DNA of 53,350 nucleotides from Candidatus Woesearchaeota archaeon (GCA_016188155.1 JACPIH010000009.1:1-53350), one strand, 5' to 3'; positions 9,591-18,341 are shown, counted from the stretch's first letter. Numbers and translations are program-made. The notes: generated by a model not told the origin, from the sequence alone.

Positions 9591-12314
9591 TTACGGAGTT
9601 GCCGCCGGTGCTGCTGCTGGAGCCTCTACTACCGGGGCTGGAGCAACTACCTTAGGCACTGGGGCTCCCACTGTTATGTCAGTGAAGCTTGTTCCAGCTA
9701 CTTCAACCTCCATGCCCTTCAGGACGCCCTTCTCCTGCCACTTGGCGTAGTCAGCAAGGACTCTTGCAGCCCTTCTGGTGTCCATGGCAGATGCGCCTGC
9801 TACAAGCAGTGCGACCTTTCCATTGGCGTTCTCGACAAGCTTGACCATTGCCTTTCCTTCGGTAAAGCCCTCTGCACAGTTTGCTGGGTTACCCATCAAC
9901 GTTGCAGCTGCCGCGTTAGCACATGGCCCGCCAACAACGATGGAGTTCTGAGCTGTTATGTCAGCCACTTCCGTAGCAAGCTTGGCAGTGCCAACCTCGA
10001 TTGGGCTTGTCTCATAGTAGACAATCTGGCCTGCCTCTGAAGCCTCGCTCTTGGTCACTGTCGCGCCCGGACCCGAAACAACAACTATAGGCAGCCTCTG
10101 GCTCTTGACAGGTGACTCAATTATCAAAGAGTCAGGGTCGTTGCTGACCGTGCGCCAGTCAATATAGGTACCCAGGCTTGTGTACGTCTGCCTGAGGTTG
10201 GTGTCAGCGCTTGGCGTTATGTACTTCAGGTTGGTTGCTACAGTATGTTCTGCAATGTCAACCTTTGCGCTTGCAGCTGAGATATTAAACTCTACAGCGC
10301 TTGGAGCAACGTTGTCGTAGTCGTCAGCGTCCAGCGTCTGCAGCGAAAATATAAGGCTGCCCGCATAGTTATCACTGTCAACAGTACCAGAAGCTGACGC
10401 ATTCGCCGTGTAATTAACCGGATGGAACGTCAAGGAAATCTGGCCGCCACCTTTTGACGTTACGTTAATTACCTTCCCGTTGTCAGCCACTTGGTTTTCA
10501 AACGTACCTGCAGATTCCAAAGTGCCATCGCCGTCCAAGTCAATCTTCAACTGGAAGTTGCTGTTTGTGTCCAGCGAATTGTTCCATATCTTGAAGGTTC
10601 CGCCACCGAGCTTCAGGGTTGCGTCCTCAGTGCCTACGCCAGGATAGCCGGCTTGTGCCTTGTAGTCAACAGATTCTGTGCCGCCGCTGCCAAGGTTCTG
10701 GAACTCAATTTTCGGGCTGCTTTCGCCTGAGCCGATTGAGCTGAGATACCTGAGGCCGTAGGTCTTTCGCTGGCCCCGCTGCTGGGTGCTGTCAGTTATA
10801 ACAAGGTAGTCGTTCTTTGTTACGGTCTGGTTTTCAATCAGCACTGTGTCGTCATCACTGTCACCCATCTTTAACCTTGTGGTGCCTGCAGTATACGCAA
10901 TTGGCATCTTAACATTGTTGCCAGAGGCGTCAGCAAACTCAAGGTAATACTGGGTTGAGCCGGATGGCGTCAACTTGATTTTCTCAGTTGGCACAGGGTC
11001 TAATCCATTGTAAAGGATATCCCACGAGCTCAGCAATGCCTGAGGCTTTCTCAGCTTCTTGCTAAGCATTCCGCCAGACGGGATGTAATAGTCCTGGTCG
11101 GCTGTGACGTTGATAGCTATGCTGCTCAGCGTCATGGAGTTTGACGAACTGTTGCCGGTAACGATTGTAACCTTTGTGCCGGTTATTGTCTCAGTGCCGA
11201 CCTCCATGGTTTGCTCCCCAGCAGCTGCAGCAGACCCGGCTAATGTATCACGTAGCCTGACCTTGTCAGCGCCTAGGTAGAACTCTGCCTTCCTGACACC
11301 GCCAGCGAACTCCTGTGAGATTATGTCCCTTATGCCAACCTGGGTTCCGTCCTTAAGTGTCTGGGTGTTGCCTTCCTGCAAGGAGTCAGTTACCTCACCA
11401 TTAACGGTGAACTTAGCGGTTGTTGAGCCAACGAAGTCAAGCGTGACTTCATAGTCCTTGCCGCCAATCGTGTACGTCTTTGAGTCGCCCTCAGTGAGGA
11501 CGTCCTTTGTGGCACCGCCCATTAATGTCAAGTCAACATCAGCGTGGCCTGTGCTATCTGTCCTTGCTTTAACGATAGACCAGTCCCTGCCAAGGAAGTT
11601 GATGCTCTTGCCCTCAAAGTTCCACAGGAACGTTCCTGTTGCGGAAATTGCACCTGCACTGTCAGTAATGTCTGTCTTGGCAGTTTCGGTAAACTCAAGC
11701 GAGTACCTTGCAATGTTGTTGCCATTCTGTCCGTCAATAAAAAGGTAATCGCCAGTCTTGCTGTTGTCAGGGTCTTCTGCATAGACAACGGACAACATGA
11801 CTGGGTTGCCTGTGCTTGCGGCTGCCGGCTGGCTGTCAAAGTATATATATTGTCGGTAGTCGTAGTCGCCCTGCGTGTTGGAGAATGTTCCATCCTTGAG
11901 GAGGTTTGGCAACTCGTCCTTGCCAATGAAAGTTGTTATGTTCCTGACGTTCTCCTGCTGTGAGCTTTGAGTGCCTGCATCAAGCCTTTCAGAGAACTCA
12001 AGCTTCTTGGCGCCCTGGCCGACTCTCCAAGCCTCACCGGACAAGCTAACCTGCCCACCGCCGGTTGACTGGATTGTCTTCTTAACCCTTGAGGCATACT
12101 GCAAGGCGTTAGAGACATCAATAGAGCCTACAACGTCTGAAGAGGCTGCGCTGTCACCAACTACGAGAACTGCATTGAACTTTCCGTCCTTGACAAAAGG
12201 GTCAGGATAGTTTTTCAAGTCGGCAGCTGCGGCGGCACTTAATATAGTAGCACCCACCATGACTGCGCCTGTGCCTAAAGCTAAAATCTTACCGATAGTC
12301 TTGCGTAACTTCAC
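9591..12314 (-). CDS. S-layer protein (MJ-type family)
   Basis: Signal-like N-terminus VKLRKTIGKILALGTGAVMVGATILSAAAAADL; VVGDSAASSDVVGSIDVSNALQYA; C-terminal VVGGPCAN...LVAGASAMDTRRAARVLADY. GTG start at 12314 chosen because GGAGGTG lies just upstream. Confidence 0.88.
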   Translation of the reverse strand: MKLRKTIGKILALGTGAVMVGATILSAAAAADLKNYPDPFVKDGKFNAVLVVGDSAASSDVVGSIDVSNALQYASRVKKTIQSTGGGQVSLSGEAWRVGQGAKKLEFSERLDAGTQSSQQENVRNITTFIGKDELPNLLKDGTFSNTQGDYDYRQYIYFDSQPAAASTGNPVMLSVVYAEDPDNSKTGDYLFIDGQNGNNIARYSLEFTETAKTDITDSAGAISATGTFLWNFEGKSINFLGRDWSIVKARTDSTGHADVDLTLMGGATKDVLTEGDSKTYTIGGKDYEVTLDFVGSTTAKFTVNGEVTDSLQEGNTQTLKDGTQVGIRDIISQEFAGGVRKAEFYLGADKVRLRDTLAGSAAAAGEQTMEVGTETITGTKVTIVTGNSSSNSMTLSSIAINVTADQDYYIPSGGMLSKKLRKPQALLSSWDILYNGLDPVPTEKIKLTPSGSTQYYLEFADASGNNVKMPIAYTAGTTRLKMGDSDDDTVLIENQTVTKNDYLVITDSTQQRGQRKTYGLRYLSSIGSGESSPKIEFQNLGSGGTESVDYKAQAGYPGVGTEDATLKLGGGTFKIWNNSLDTNSNFQLKIDLDGDGTLESAGTFENQVADNGKVINVTSKGGGQISLTFHPVNYTANASASGTVDSDNYAGSLIFSLQTLDADDYDNVAPSAVEFNISAASAKVDIAEHTVATNLKYITPSADTNLRQTYTSLGTYIDWRTVSNDPDSLIIESPVKSQRLPIVVVSGPGATVTKSEASEAGQIVYYETSPIEVGTAKLATEVADITAQNSIVVGGPCANAAAATLMGNPANCAEGFTEGKAMVKLVENANGKVALLVAGASAMDTRRAARVLADYAKWQEKGVLKGMEVEVAGTSFTDITVGAPVPKVVAPAPVVEAPAAAPAATP

Positions 12315-12408
12315 TCTCAACACCTCCATGTTGTCTTACTCATCATAATGTTGCCTTTCTTTTTGCGAAACAGCTTTTGCTGCTTCCCAAAGCCCAAAAT
12401 TGCAGGGG

Positions 12409-12419
12409 ATATATAAAGG
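12409..12419 (-). promoter_or_regulatory. TATA box of the S-layer gene
   Basis: Minus-strand CCTTTATATATC about 95 nt upstream of the GTG start. Confidence 0.6.
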
Positions 12420-12882
12420 TTTTGTTTGCATCAAATGCGGCTTTAAACGCCGACTTGTTTTAAACATACACTTTTAGTTATCCTTAGTTATCCTTCCACC
12501 TGCTTTTGAACCTTTTTTCATCTGCTTCAGCCGAGCCCTGAGCTTAGGCAACACTGCATACCTTGCAATACTGCTTATGCCGGTAATCCAACTGATAAGG
12601 GCTAACTGATGACACCTACTTTATAAAGTTTTCGGAACTGGAGGATATAAATTCGCCAGAAAATAGCCAAAAACGTATATAGGAATGAGTATTAATAAAG
12701 GTTCGGGAATCCCTAGTAGGAAAGGCCAATAGTGCAAAAATCGCCGAACCGGCATCAATGACAACTTTTTTATAATAGGGCAGGTTAATCGCTGCAGCAC
12801 AAAACACGGCCAGAACAGAGAACTAAAGCGGCAGCAAAGGATAACAGTTTTACAACGCTACGTTTTTCTCGACAAGAAAAAC

Positions 12883-12966
12883 GCGGGGATGCCGCAGCGG
12901 CCAACCGGGGCAGGCCTAGGACCTGCTGGCTTAGTGCCTTCGGCGGTTCGAATCCGCCTCCCCGCA
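12883..12966 (+). tRNA. tRNA-Leu(TAG)
   Basis: GCGGGGA/TCCCCGC acceptor, GCAGG-CCTAGGA-CCTGC anticodon arm, long variable arm, GGCGG-TTCGAAT-CCGCC T arm, A73; no encoded CCA. Confidence 0.95.
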
Positions 12967-13041
12967 CTCAACATTTTTGTTCGCAGCGGCTCACAAAAAG
13001 CTTGACCAAAAACAAACGCAAACGAAAGAAATTTATAGTAG

Positions 13042-13077
13042 TTATTACTAATAATTCCTAGTAAATAAGCGCTTATT
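13042..13077 (+). promoter_or_regulatory. candidate vapBC operator
   Basis: TTATTA-C-TAATAA (13042-13054) and perfect 14-bp palindrome AATAAGCGCTTATT (13064-13077), just 3' of a TATA-like aaatttata. Confidence 0.5.
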
Positions 13078-13161
13078 AAGCGTTTTGGCTTCGGCATTTG
13101 CAAAAAACCCGACGACAAAATAGAAAGAGCCTATGCGCAGAGGCAGCAGGCGGTGTAAAAA

Positions 13162-13410
13162 ATGGCTGTTTCAAGGGTAACAAGGAACTATCAGGTAACT
13201 GTGCCGAGGGAGATAAGGGAGCTGGCAGACATCAAGGTAGGCGACATGGTGCTCTTCATTAAAGAAGGCGAAGATGTTGTCTTAAGGAAGATAGACAAGG
13301 AGCTGCTCGGCAAGGGCTTTGGGCTGTGGAAAAAAGCGCAGGAAAAGACGCCCTGGCTCGTTGACCGGTTCCTGAGGAAGGAGGCAAGGCAGGCGCCTAA
13401 AAAAGTTTAG
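13162..13410 (+). CDS. AbrB/MazE-fold antitoxin (VapB-like)
   Basis: VTRNYQVTVPREIRELADIKVGDMVLFIKEGEDVVLRK. Confidence 0.85.
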   Translation: MAVSRVTRNYQVTVPREIRELADIKVGDMVLFIKEGEDVVLRKIDKELLGKGFGLWKKAQEKTPWLVDRFLRKEARQAPKKV

Positions 13411-13413
13411 AAA

Positions 13414-13794
13414 ATGGCAAAGAAACTATTAATCAGCAATGATGTCTTCATTGACTACCTGGTGGGTGAGCCGCGTGCAAAGGAGTTCTTTGAGCAGCTG
13501 CCCGAAGGCATATTCTATTACTCAGCGCTGACCAAGCTGGAACTTCTTTCGGCAGAGGTGTGCTCTGACTCAAACGTAAGAAGCGCGACAGCGGCAATGC
13601 TATCGCTGGGAAAAAAGGCTGAAATTGATGATGCGATAATAGGGGTAGCGGCTGAGCTCAGAAGGGTGCACAGCCTCTCGCTGCCGGACTCGGTAATGGC
13701 GGCCACCGCCCTGCACCTGAAGGCAGAGCTGGTCACCAAGAACGTCAGCGCCCTCAAAAAGATAAAGGAACTCCTGCTGATGAAGCCGTACTGA
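13414..13794 (+). CDS. PIN-domain toxin (VapC-like)
   Basis: N-terminal SNDVFIDYL, TKLELLSAE, SLPDSVMAATALHLKAELVTKN; 3-nt gap from the antitoxin. Confidence 0.85.
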   Translation: MAKKLLISNDVFIDYLVGEPRAKEFFEQLPEGIFYYSALTKLELLSAEVCSDSNVRSATAAMLSLGKKAEIDDAIIGVAAELRRVHSLSLPDSVMAATALHLKAELVTKNVSALKKIKELLLMKPY

Positions 13795-13871
13795 CACCTT
13801 GCTAAGCGCTGCTAAGCGCAAAATAAAGCTGCGCAACATTTTTAAAGGAGCATCTTTTCCGAACTTTGAAC

Positions 13872-14498
13872 ATGACAGACGCAAAGCTCGAGGAAGCAAA
13901 GCCGATTGTTGAGGCTGAAAAAAAGGGTAGCACGCAGGGTAAGCATGAGCATGATATTGTGACGGCTCTTTCGGTTGATGCCAACCAGCTTATAGAACTA
14001 CTGGCAAAAGAGCTGCAAAGCATCCCGCAGATAAAGCCGCCAGCATGGGCTCCCTTCGTAAAAACAGGAGCCAGCAAGGAAAGGCCGCCAGCAAGAAAGG
14101 ACTGGTGGCATGTAAGGGCTGCATCGGTTCTCAGGACAGTGGCAAGGCTTGGGCCGGTTGGAACATCAAAGCTCCGAACCAAATACGGAGGAAAGCACAG
14201 CCGCGGCTACAAGTCAGAAAGGTTCGCTCGCGGCTCAGGAAGCATAATAAGAAAGGCAATGCAGCAGCTTGAGAAGGCAGGCCTTGTCAAGCAGGCTGTA
14301 AAAGGCGTTCACAAAGGCAGGATAATCACGGAAAAAGCATCATCCATACTGAGGGCTGCAGCGCACAAGGCACTGGCAGAGCCAAGGAAGGCAAAAACTC
14401 AGAAGATGCAAGCTCCGCAATCACACTCAACACAGGCAGCAGTTATACAGTCTCCAACAGCAGAAAAGAAAGAAGCAAAGGAGACGAAAAAGCAGTAA
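13872..14498 (+). CDS. rps19e: 30S ribosomal protein S19e with N- and C-terminal extensions
   Basis: KDWWHVRAASVLRTVARLGPVGTSKLRTKYGGKHSRGYKSERFARGSGSIIRKAMQQLEKAGLV. Confidence 0.93.
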   Translation: MTDAKLEEAKPIVEAEKKGSTQGKHEHDIVTALSVDANQLIELLAKELQSIPQIKPPAWAPFVKTGASKERPPARKDWWHVRAASVLRTVARLGPVGTSKLRTKYGGKHSRGYKSERFARGSGSIIRKAMQQLEKAGLVKQAVKGVHKGRIITEKASSILRAAAHKALAEPRKAKTQKMQAPQSHSTQAAVIQSPTAEKKEAKETKKQ

Positions 14499-14512
14499 AA
14501 GAAAGCCTAAAG

Positions 14513-14878
14513 ATGGATACTGAGCTCGAAGATTTGAAGAAGCAAAGATTAGAGCAAATCAAACAAGCATACGCCGGGCAATACCAGAGATATGCAACCG
14601 AAAGGCAGCAGGCCGAGGCAGAAACAGCCCAGCAGCTGGAAGCCATTGAAGAAATAGTAAAGGCTCACCTCACCAAGGAGGCGCTGCAAAGGTACGGAAC
14701 CCTGAAGCTGGCACATCCGGAAACAGCAACACAATTCATCGTGGCAGTAGCGCAGGCCATTGAGGCAGGAAGGCTGAAAAGCTTCCTAAGCGAAGAGCAG
14801 ATGGTCAATGCGCTGAAGCAGATATCAAAGCTTTCGCAGCAGCAACAGCATGGAAAAATTAAAGTGGTAAGGAAATAA
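14513..14878 (+). CDS. PDCD5-family DNA-binding protein
   Basis: MDTELEDLKKQRLEQIKQ...HPETATQFIVAVAQAIEAGRLKSFLSEEQMVNALKQIS. Confidence 0.85.
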   Translation: MDTELEDLKKQRLEQIKQAYAGQYQRYATERQQAEAETAQQLEAIEEIVKAHLTKEALQRYGTLKLAHPETATQFIVAVAQAIEAGRLKSFLSEEQMVNALKQISKLSQQQQHGKIKVVRK

Positions 14879-14881
14879 AAA

Positions 14882-15055
14882 ATGGCACGCTACAAACATC
14901 CTAGCAGGAAACAAAGGCTTGCGAAGAAGGCAGACCAGACAAAGTGGGCACCCTTCTGGACAGTGCCAAAGACGTACGGCAAAGGAAGAAAGATACACCC
15001 TGGAAGGCACACGGCTGTCAAAAGAAGCTGGAGAAGGCAAAAATTAAAGGCTTAA
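14882..15055 (+). CDS. rpl39e: 50S ribosomal protein L39e (57 aa; not in the ORF track)
   Basis: MARYKHPSRKQRLAKKADQTKWAPFWTVPKTYGKGRKIHPGRHTAVKRSWRRQKLKA. Confidence 0.95.
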   Translation: MARYKHPSRKQRLAKKADQTKWAPFWTVPKTYGKGRKIHPGRHTAVKRSWRRQKLKA

Positions 15056-15067
15056 ATGTGATGGGAA

Positions 15068-15496
15068 ATGGCTGCTGTTGAACGAACACTAACAATCAAC
15101 CTGAGAAAGGAAATAATGAAGGTGCCTGACTACAAAAGGGCCAAGAAGGCCGTAACGGCCATAAGGGAATTCCTGCAGAGGCACATGAAGGCAGATGCCA
15201 AAGACGTAAAGATAGGAAAATACCTCAACCTAAAGATTTGGGAGCACGGCATAAAAAAGCCGGCACACAAGATAACAGTAATTGCCAAGAAGGACGACAA
15301 AGGCATAGTGACCGCAGAGCTGCCAAGCATACCAGCCAAAAAGCAGAACGAAAAGAGGCTCAAGGCAAAGGAAAAGCAAGGGAACAAGGCAAAAACACCA
15401 GAGCAAAAAGAGACGAAAGCCACGGCAACGCAAACTACGGCAACAACTGCGACAGCCGCAACTGAAAATAAGGCAGCCGCACCAGCCGAAGCATAA
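15068..15496 (+). CDS. rpl31e: 50S ribosomal protein L31e with Lys/Thr/Ala-rich tail
   Basis: VERTLTINLRKEIMKVPDYKRAKKAVTAIREFLQRHMKADAKDVKIGKYLNLKIWEHGIKKPAHKI. Confidence 0.93.
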   Translation: MAAVERTLTINLRKEIMKVPDYKRAKKAVTAIREFLQRHMKADAKDVKIGKYLNLKIWEHGIKKPAHKITVIAKKDDKGIVTAELPSIPAKKQNEKRLKAKEKQGNKAKTPEQKETKATATQTTATTATAATENKAAAPAEA

Positions 15497-15566
15497 GGAT
15501 TCTATAATATTGTATTCTACCAATTCCAGAAAGATTTATTAAAAGGGTTGCCCGGATTTGTAGGCC

Positions 15567-16700
15567 ATGGATGAAAAAATGGTGATAGAGGATGCAAAAA
15601 GGCTCCTTATACAAAACCGAAAGACTGTAGGCAGCTGGACATTCACAGTTCCTTCTCCCCATGAGTACAGGCACCAGTGGCTTTGGGACAGCTGCTTCCA
15701 CGCAATCGCTTTAAGGCATTTTGACACGGCAGCTGCCGAGAAGGAGCTTCTAAGCCTCGTTGCCTCCCAACACAGGAACGGAATGGTTCCCCATGAAAGC
15801 AAATATGTGCTCTTCGGGATAAAACTGCCCTACACGAGCAGGATAACCCAGCCGCCGCTCATCGCAAGGGCAGCCCTTGATGTTTACAAAAAAAGCAGGA
15901 ACAAGGACTTCCTCAGGCAAATCTTTCCTAAGCTTCAGCTTTACCACAAATGGCTGGAGGAAGAAAGGGAAATCGGCAACGTCCTGAAAGTAGTTGACTC
16001 CAATGAAAGCGGCGAGGACAACTCAGTGATATGGGATGATGAGTTTACTGTTCCAGTTCACAAGACTTATCTCAGGTGGTTCACAACATACATGCCCGGT
16101 TTCCCGCAGCTCGCGATGATAAAAAGCGTAAAGGCAACCGCAATCTACGCTGACGCCCTGGAAAGCATGGCAGGGCTTGCACGGATTTTGGGAAACAAAA
16201 GCCTAAGCAGCCATTACTCCGAAAAGCACTCTAAAGTTGTTGCGGCGATGAAAGAAGCGTTTAAGCAGAAAGACAGAACCTACTGCAGCCTTACCCATAA
16301 TGGCAAGCCGATACCTTACAGGACAAACTCAATGTTCTCGCCACTATTTGCGGCTGCAATAACCAAAAAAGAGGCAAAAAGCCTTGTTGAAGGGCACCTG
16401 CTGAACGAAAGGGAGTTCTGGACGCCTTACCCAATACCAACGGTTGCCATTAGCGAGAAAAAGTTCTCTGCAAAAGGATACTGGCGCGGCCCCATGTGGA
16501 TAAACGTGAACTGGATAATTTACAGGGGATTGCTGCGCTACGGCTTCAAAGATGTTGCAGAGCAGCTGCTGCAGAAAACTATCGCTGCAATAAAAAAGAG
16601 CGGCTTCAGGGAATACTACAACCCGCTCACCGGGGAAGGGCTGGGAGCAAAGGACTTCAGCTGGAGCGCCCTGGTAATGGACATGATACTCCAAAAGTAG
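15567..16700 (+). CDS. GH63/MGH1-like glycoside hydrolase
   Basis: HQWLWDSCFHAIALRH, GYWRGPMWINVNWIIYRGL, REYYNPLTGEGLGAKDFSWSALV. Confidence 0.8.
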   Translation: MDEKMVIEDAKRLLIQNRKTVGSWTFTVPSPHEYRHQWLWDSCFHAIALRHFDTAAAEKELLSLVASQHRNGMVPHESKYVLFGIKLPYTSRITQPPLIARAALDVYKKSRNKDFLRQIFPKLQLYHKWLEEEREIGNVLKVVDSNESGEDNSVIWDDEFTVPVHKTYLRWFTTYMPGFPQLAMIKSVKATAIYADALESMAGLARILGNKSLSSHYSEKHSKVVAAMKEAFKQKDRTYCSLTHNGKPIPYRTNSMFSPLFAAAITKKEAKSLVEGHLLNEREFWTPYPIPTVAISEKKFSAKGYWRGPMWINVNWIIYRGLLRYGFKDVAEQLLQKTIAAIKKSGFREYYNPLTGEGLGAKDFSWSALVMDMILQK

Positions 16701-16770
16701 TAAGGATTTATATACAAGCTCTCATTTTCACCATCCCAGCGCATAAAAACGGGCTTTACCGGAAGCCCCA

Positions 16771-16841
16771 TGACCCTTTCCCAAGTCGACAGCTGTCGAC
16801 TGGGCCCAATCGCAGCAGCGATTTGGGTTCTAAAAGGGTCA
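16771..16841. repeat. double-palindrome element copy 3 with closing outer stem
   Basis: TGACCCTTT (16771-16779) / AAAGGGTCA (16833-16841) enclose CCCAAGTCGACAGCTGTCGACTGGG (16780-16804) and CCCAATCGCAGCAGCGATTTGGG (16805-16827). Confidence 0.85.
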
Positions 16842-16929
16842 ATCCAAAAACTGCGAGAGAACAAAGCAAACCGGCCATCAAACGCTATTGTTCTAAATAT
16901 TTATTTGAAATGCAAGAGGAAGAAACTAC

Positions 16930-18309
16930 ATGAAAATAGAAGAACTTAACCTAAACCCGCTGCTTCTCAAAGCTGTCAAGGGCATGGGATTCACAGAGCC
17001 AATGCCCATACAGGAAAAGTGCATCCCCGAGATAAGGCTTGGAAAGGATGTGGTGGGGCAATCAAGCACGGGCTCCGGCAAAACAGCCGCCTTTGGGCTG
17101 CCTATCCTGGAAAAGATACGGCCCGGGGTGGGGCTTCAGGTGCTTATACTTACGCCAACAAGGGAGCTTTGCGTCCAGGTCACAGAAGCACTAAATGAGT
17201 TCGGAAGGTACATTCACGCCAGGGCTGCCAGCGTATATGGCGGAGTTGGAATAGACCCCCAGATAAGAGCCATCAGAACGGCAGACATTGTCGTGGGAAC
17301 GCCAGGAAGGATTCTTGACCACCTGGAACGGAGAACAATCGCGTTCAATAACGTAAAATTCCTCGTTCTGGACGAAGCTGACAGGATGTTTGACATGGGA
17401 TTCATAGACGATGTTGAGCGAATCATAAGCAGAGTGCCGAAGGAAAGGCAAACCATGCTGTTCAGCGCAACCTTCTCCTCAGGAATACAGGACATAGTCA
17501 GGAGGCACATGCGCTCGCCGGTAAATGTAAAGGGAGAGATTTACGTTGACAAGAAACTGCTGAAGCAGGTATATTACGACATTAAGGTTTATGAAAAATT
17601 CTCGCTCCTGGTTCACCTGCTGAAAAAGAGCACATCAGGGCTTGCGCTGATATTCTGCGCAACAAGGAGGGAAGTTGACGTAGTAGCAAAAAACCTGAAG
17701 ATGCAGGGAGTGAATGCAATGGCAATCCACGGAGGACTTACGCAGAACAGAAGGCTGTACGCCCTCGACTCACTGAAAAAAGGGCACATAAACGTGCTGG
17801 TTGCCACTGATGTTGCCGCCAGAGGGCTTGACATCAAAGACATCTCCCACGTCTACAACTATGATGTCCCTAAATCCTCGGAAGAGTATGTTCACAGGAT
17901 AGGAAGGACCGCAAGGGCAGGCGTGGGCGGCGATGCGGTAACGTTGCTTTCAGATAGGGATTACGAAAACTTCAGCAGTGTACTGCGGGACCGCACGCTT
18001 GAAATCCGCAAGGCAGAACCGCCTCACTTTGAAAAGGTCCAATTCGTCAGGGTACAGCGCGAATTTGGCGGAGCAGAAAGAAGGGATTTTGGCAGAAGCC
18101 CCCAGCACGGGCCGCGGCGCTACGGGCAACCGTCACATGGCTCGTCGCACGGCAGCTACGGCGGCTACCGCAGCGAATCACCACAGGACAGCATGAACAC
18201 GAGCAGGGGCAACCGCCAGGACAGGAGCAACGAAAGAAGGCCATACCGCCACAGCTCAGGCGGCGGCTCACACCGTTCGGGCGGCAGCCAGGGCCGAGGA
18301 CGCTATTAA
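16930..18309 (+). CDS. DEAD-box RNA helicase with low-complexity R/G/S/H-rich tail
   Basis: STGSGKTAAFG, PTRELCVQ, VLDEADRMFDMGF, SATF, HRIGRTARAG. Confidence 0.95.
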   Translation: MKIEELNLNPLLLKAVKGMGFTEPMPIQEKCIPEIRLGKDVVGQSSTGSGKTAAFGLPILEKIRPGVGLQVLILTPTRELCVQVTEALNEFGRYIHARAASVYGGVGIDPQIRAIRTADIVVGTPGRILDHLERRTIAFNNVKFLVLDEADRMFDMGFIDDVERIISRVPKERQTMLFSATFSSGIQDIVRRHMRSPVNVKGEIYVDKKLLKQVYYDIKVYEKFSLLVHLLKKSTSGLALIFCATRREVDVVAKNLKMQGVNAMAIHGGLTQNRRLYALDSLKKGHINVLVATDVAARGLDIKDISHVYNYDVPKSSEEYVHRIGRTARAGVGGDAVTLLSDRDYENFSSVLRDRTLEIRKAEPPHFEKVQFVRVQREFGGAERRDFGRSPQHGPRRYGQPSHGSSHGSYGGYRSESPQDSMNTSRGNRQDRSNERRPYRHSSGGGSHRSGGSQGRGRY

Positions 18310-18341
18310 TCAGTAAAATTCTTTAATAGCTGCCCAATCAT

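Noticed and set aside
12616-12807. 63-aa minus ORF containing KVVIDAGSAIFALLAFPTRDS, PIN-like
   Set aside because: Only a short N-terminal resemblance, no conserved downstream acidic residues; at most a decayed fragment, so not called as a gene.
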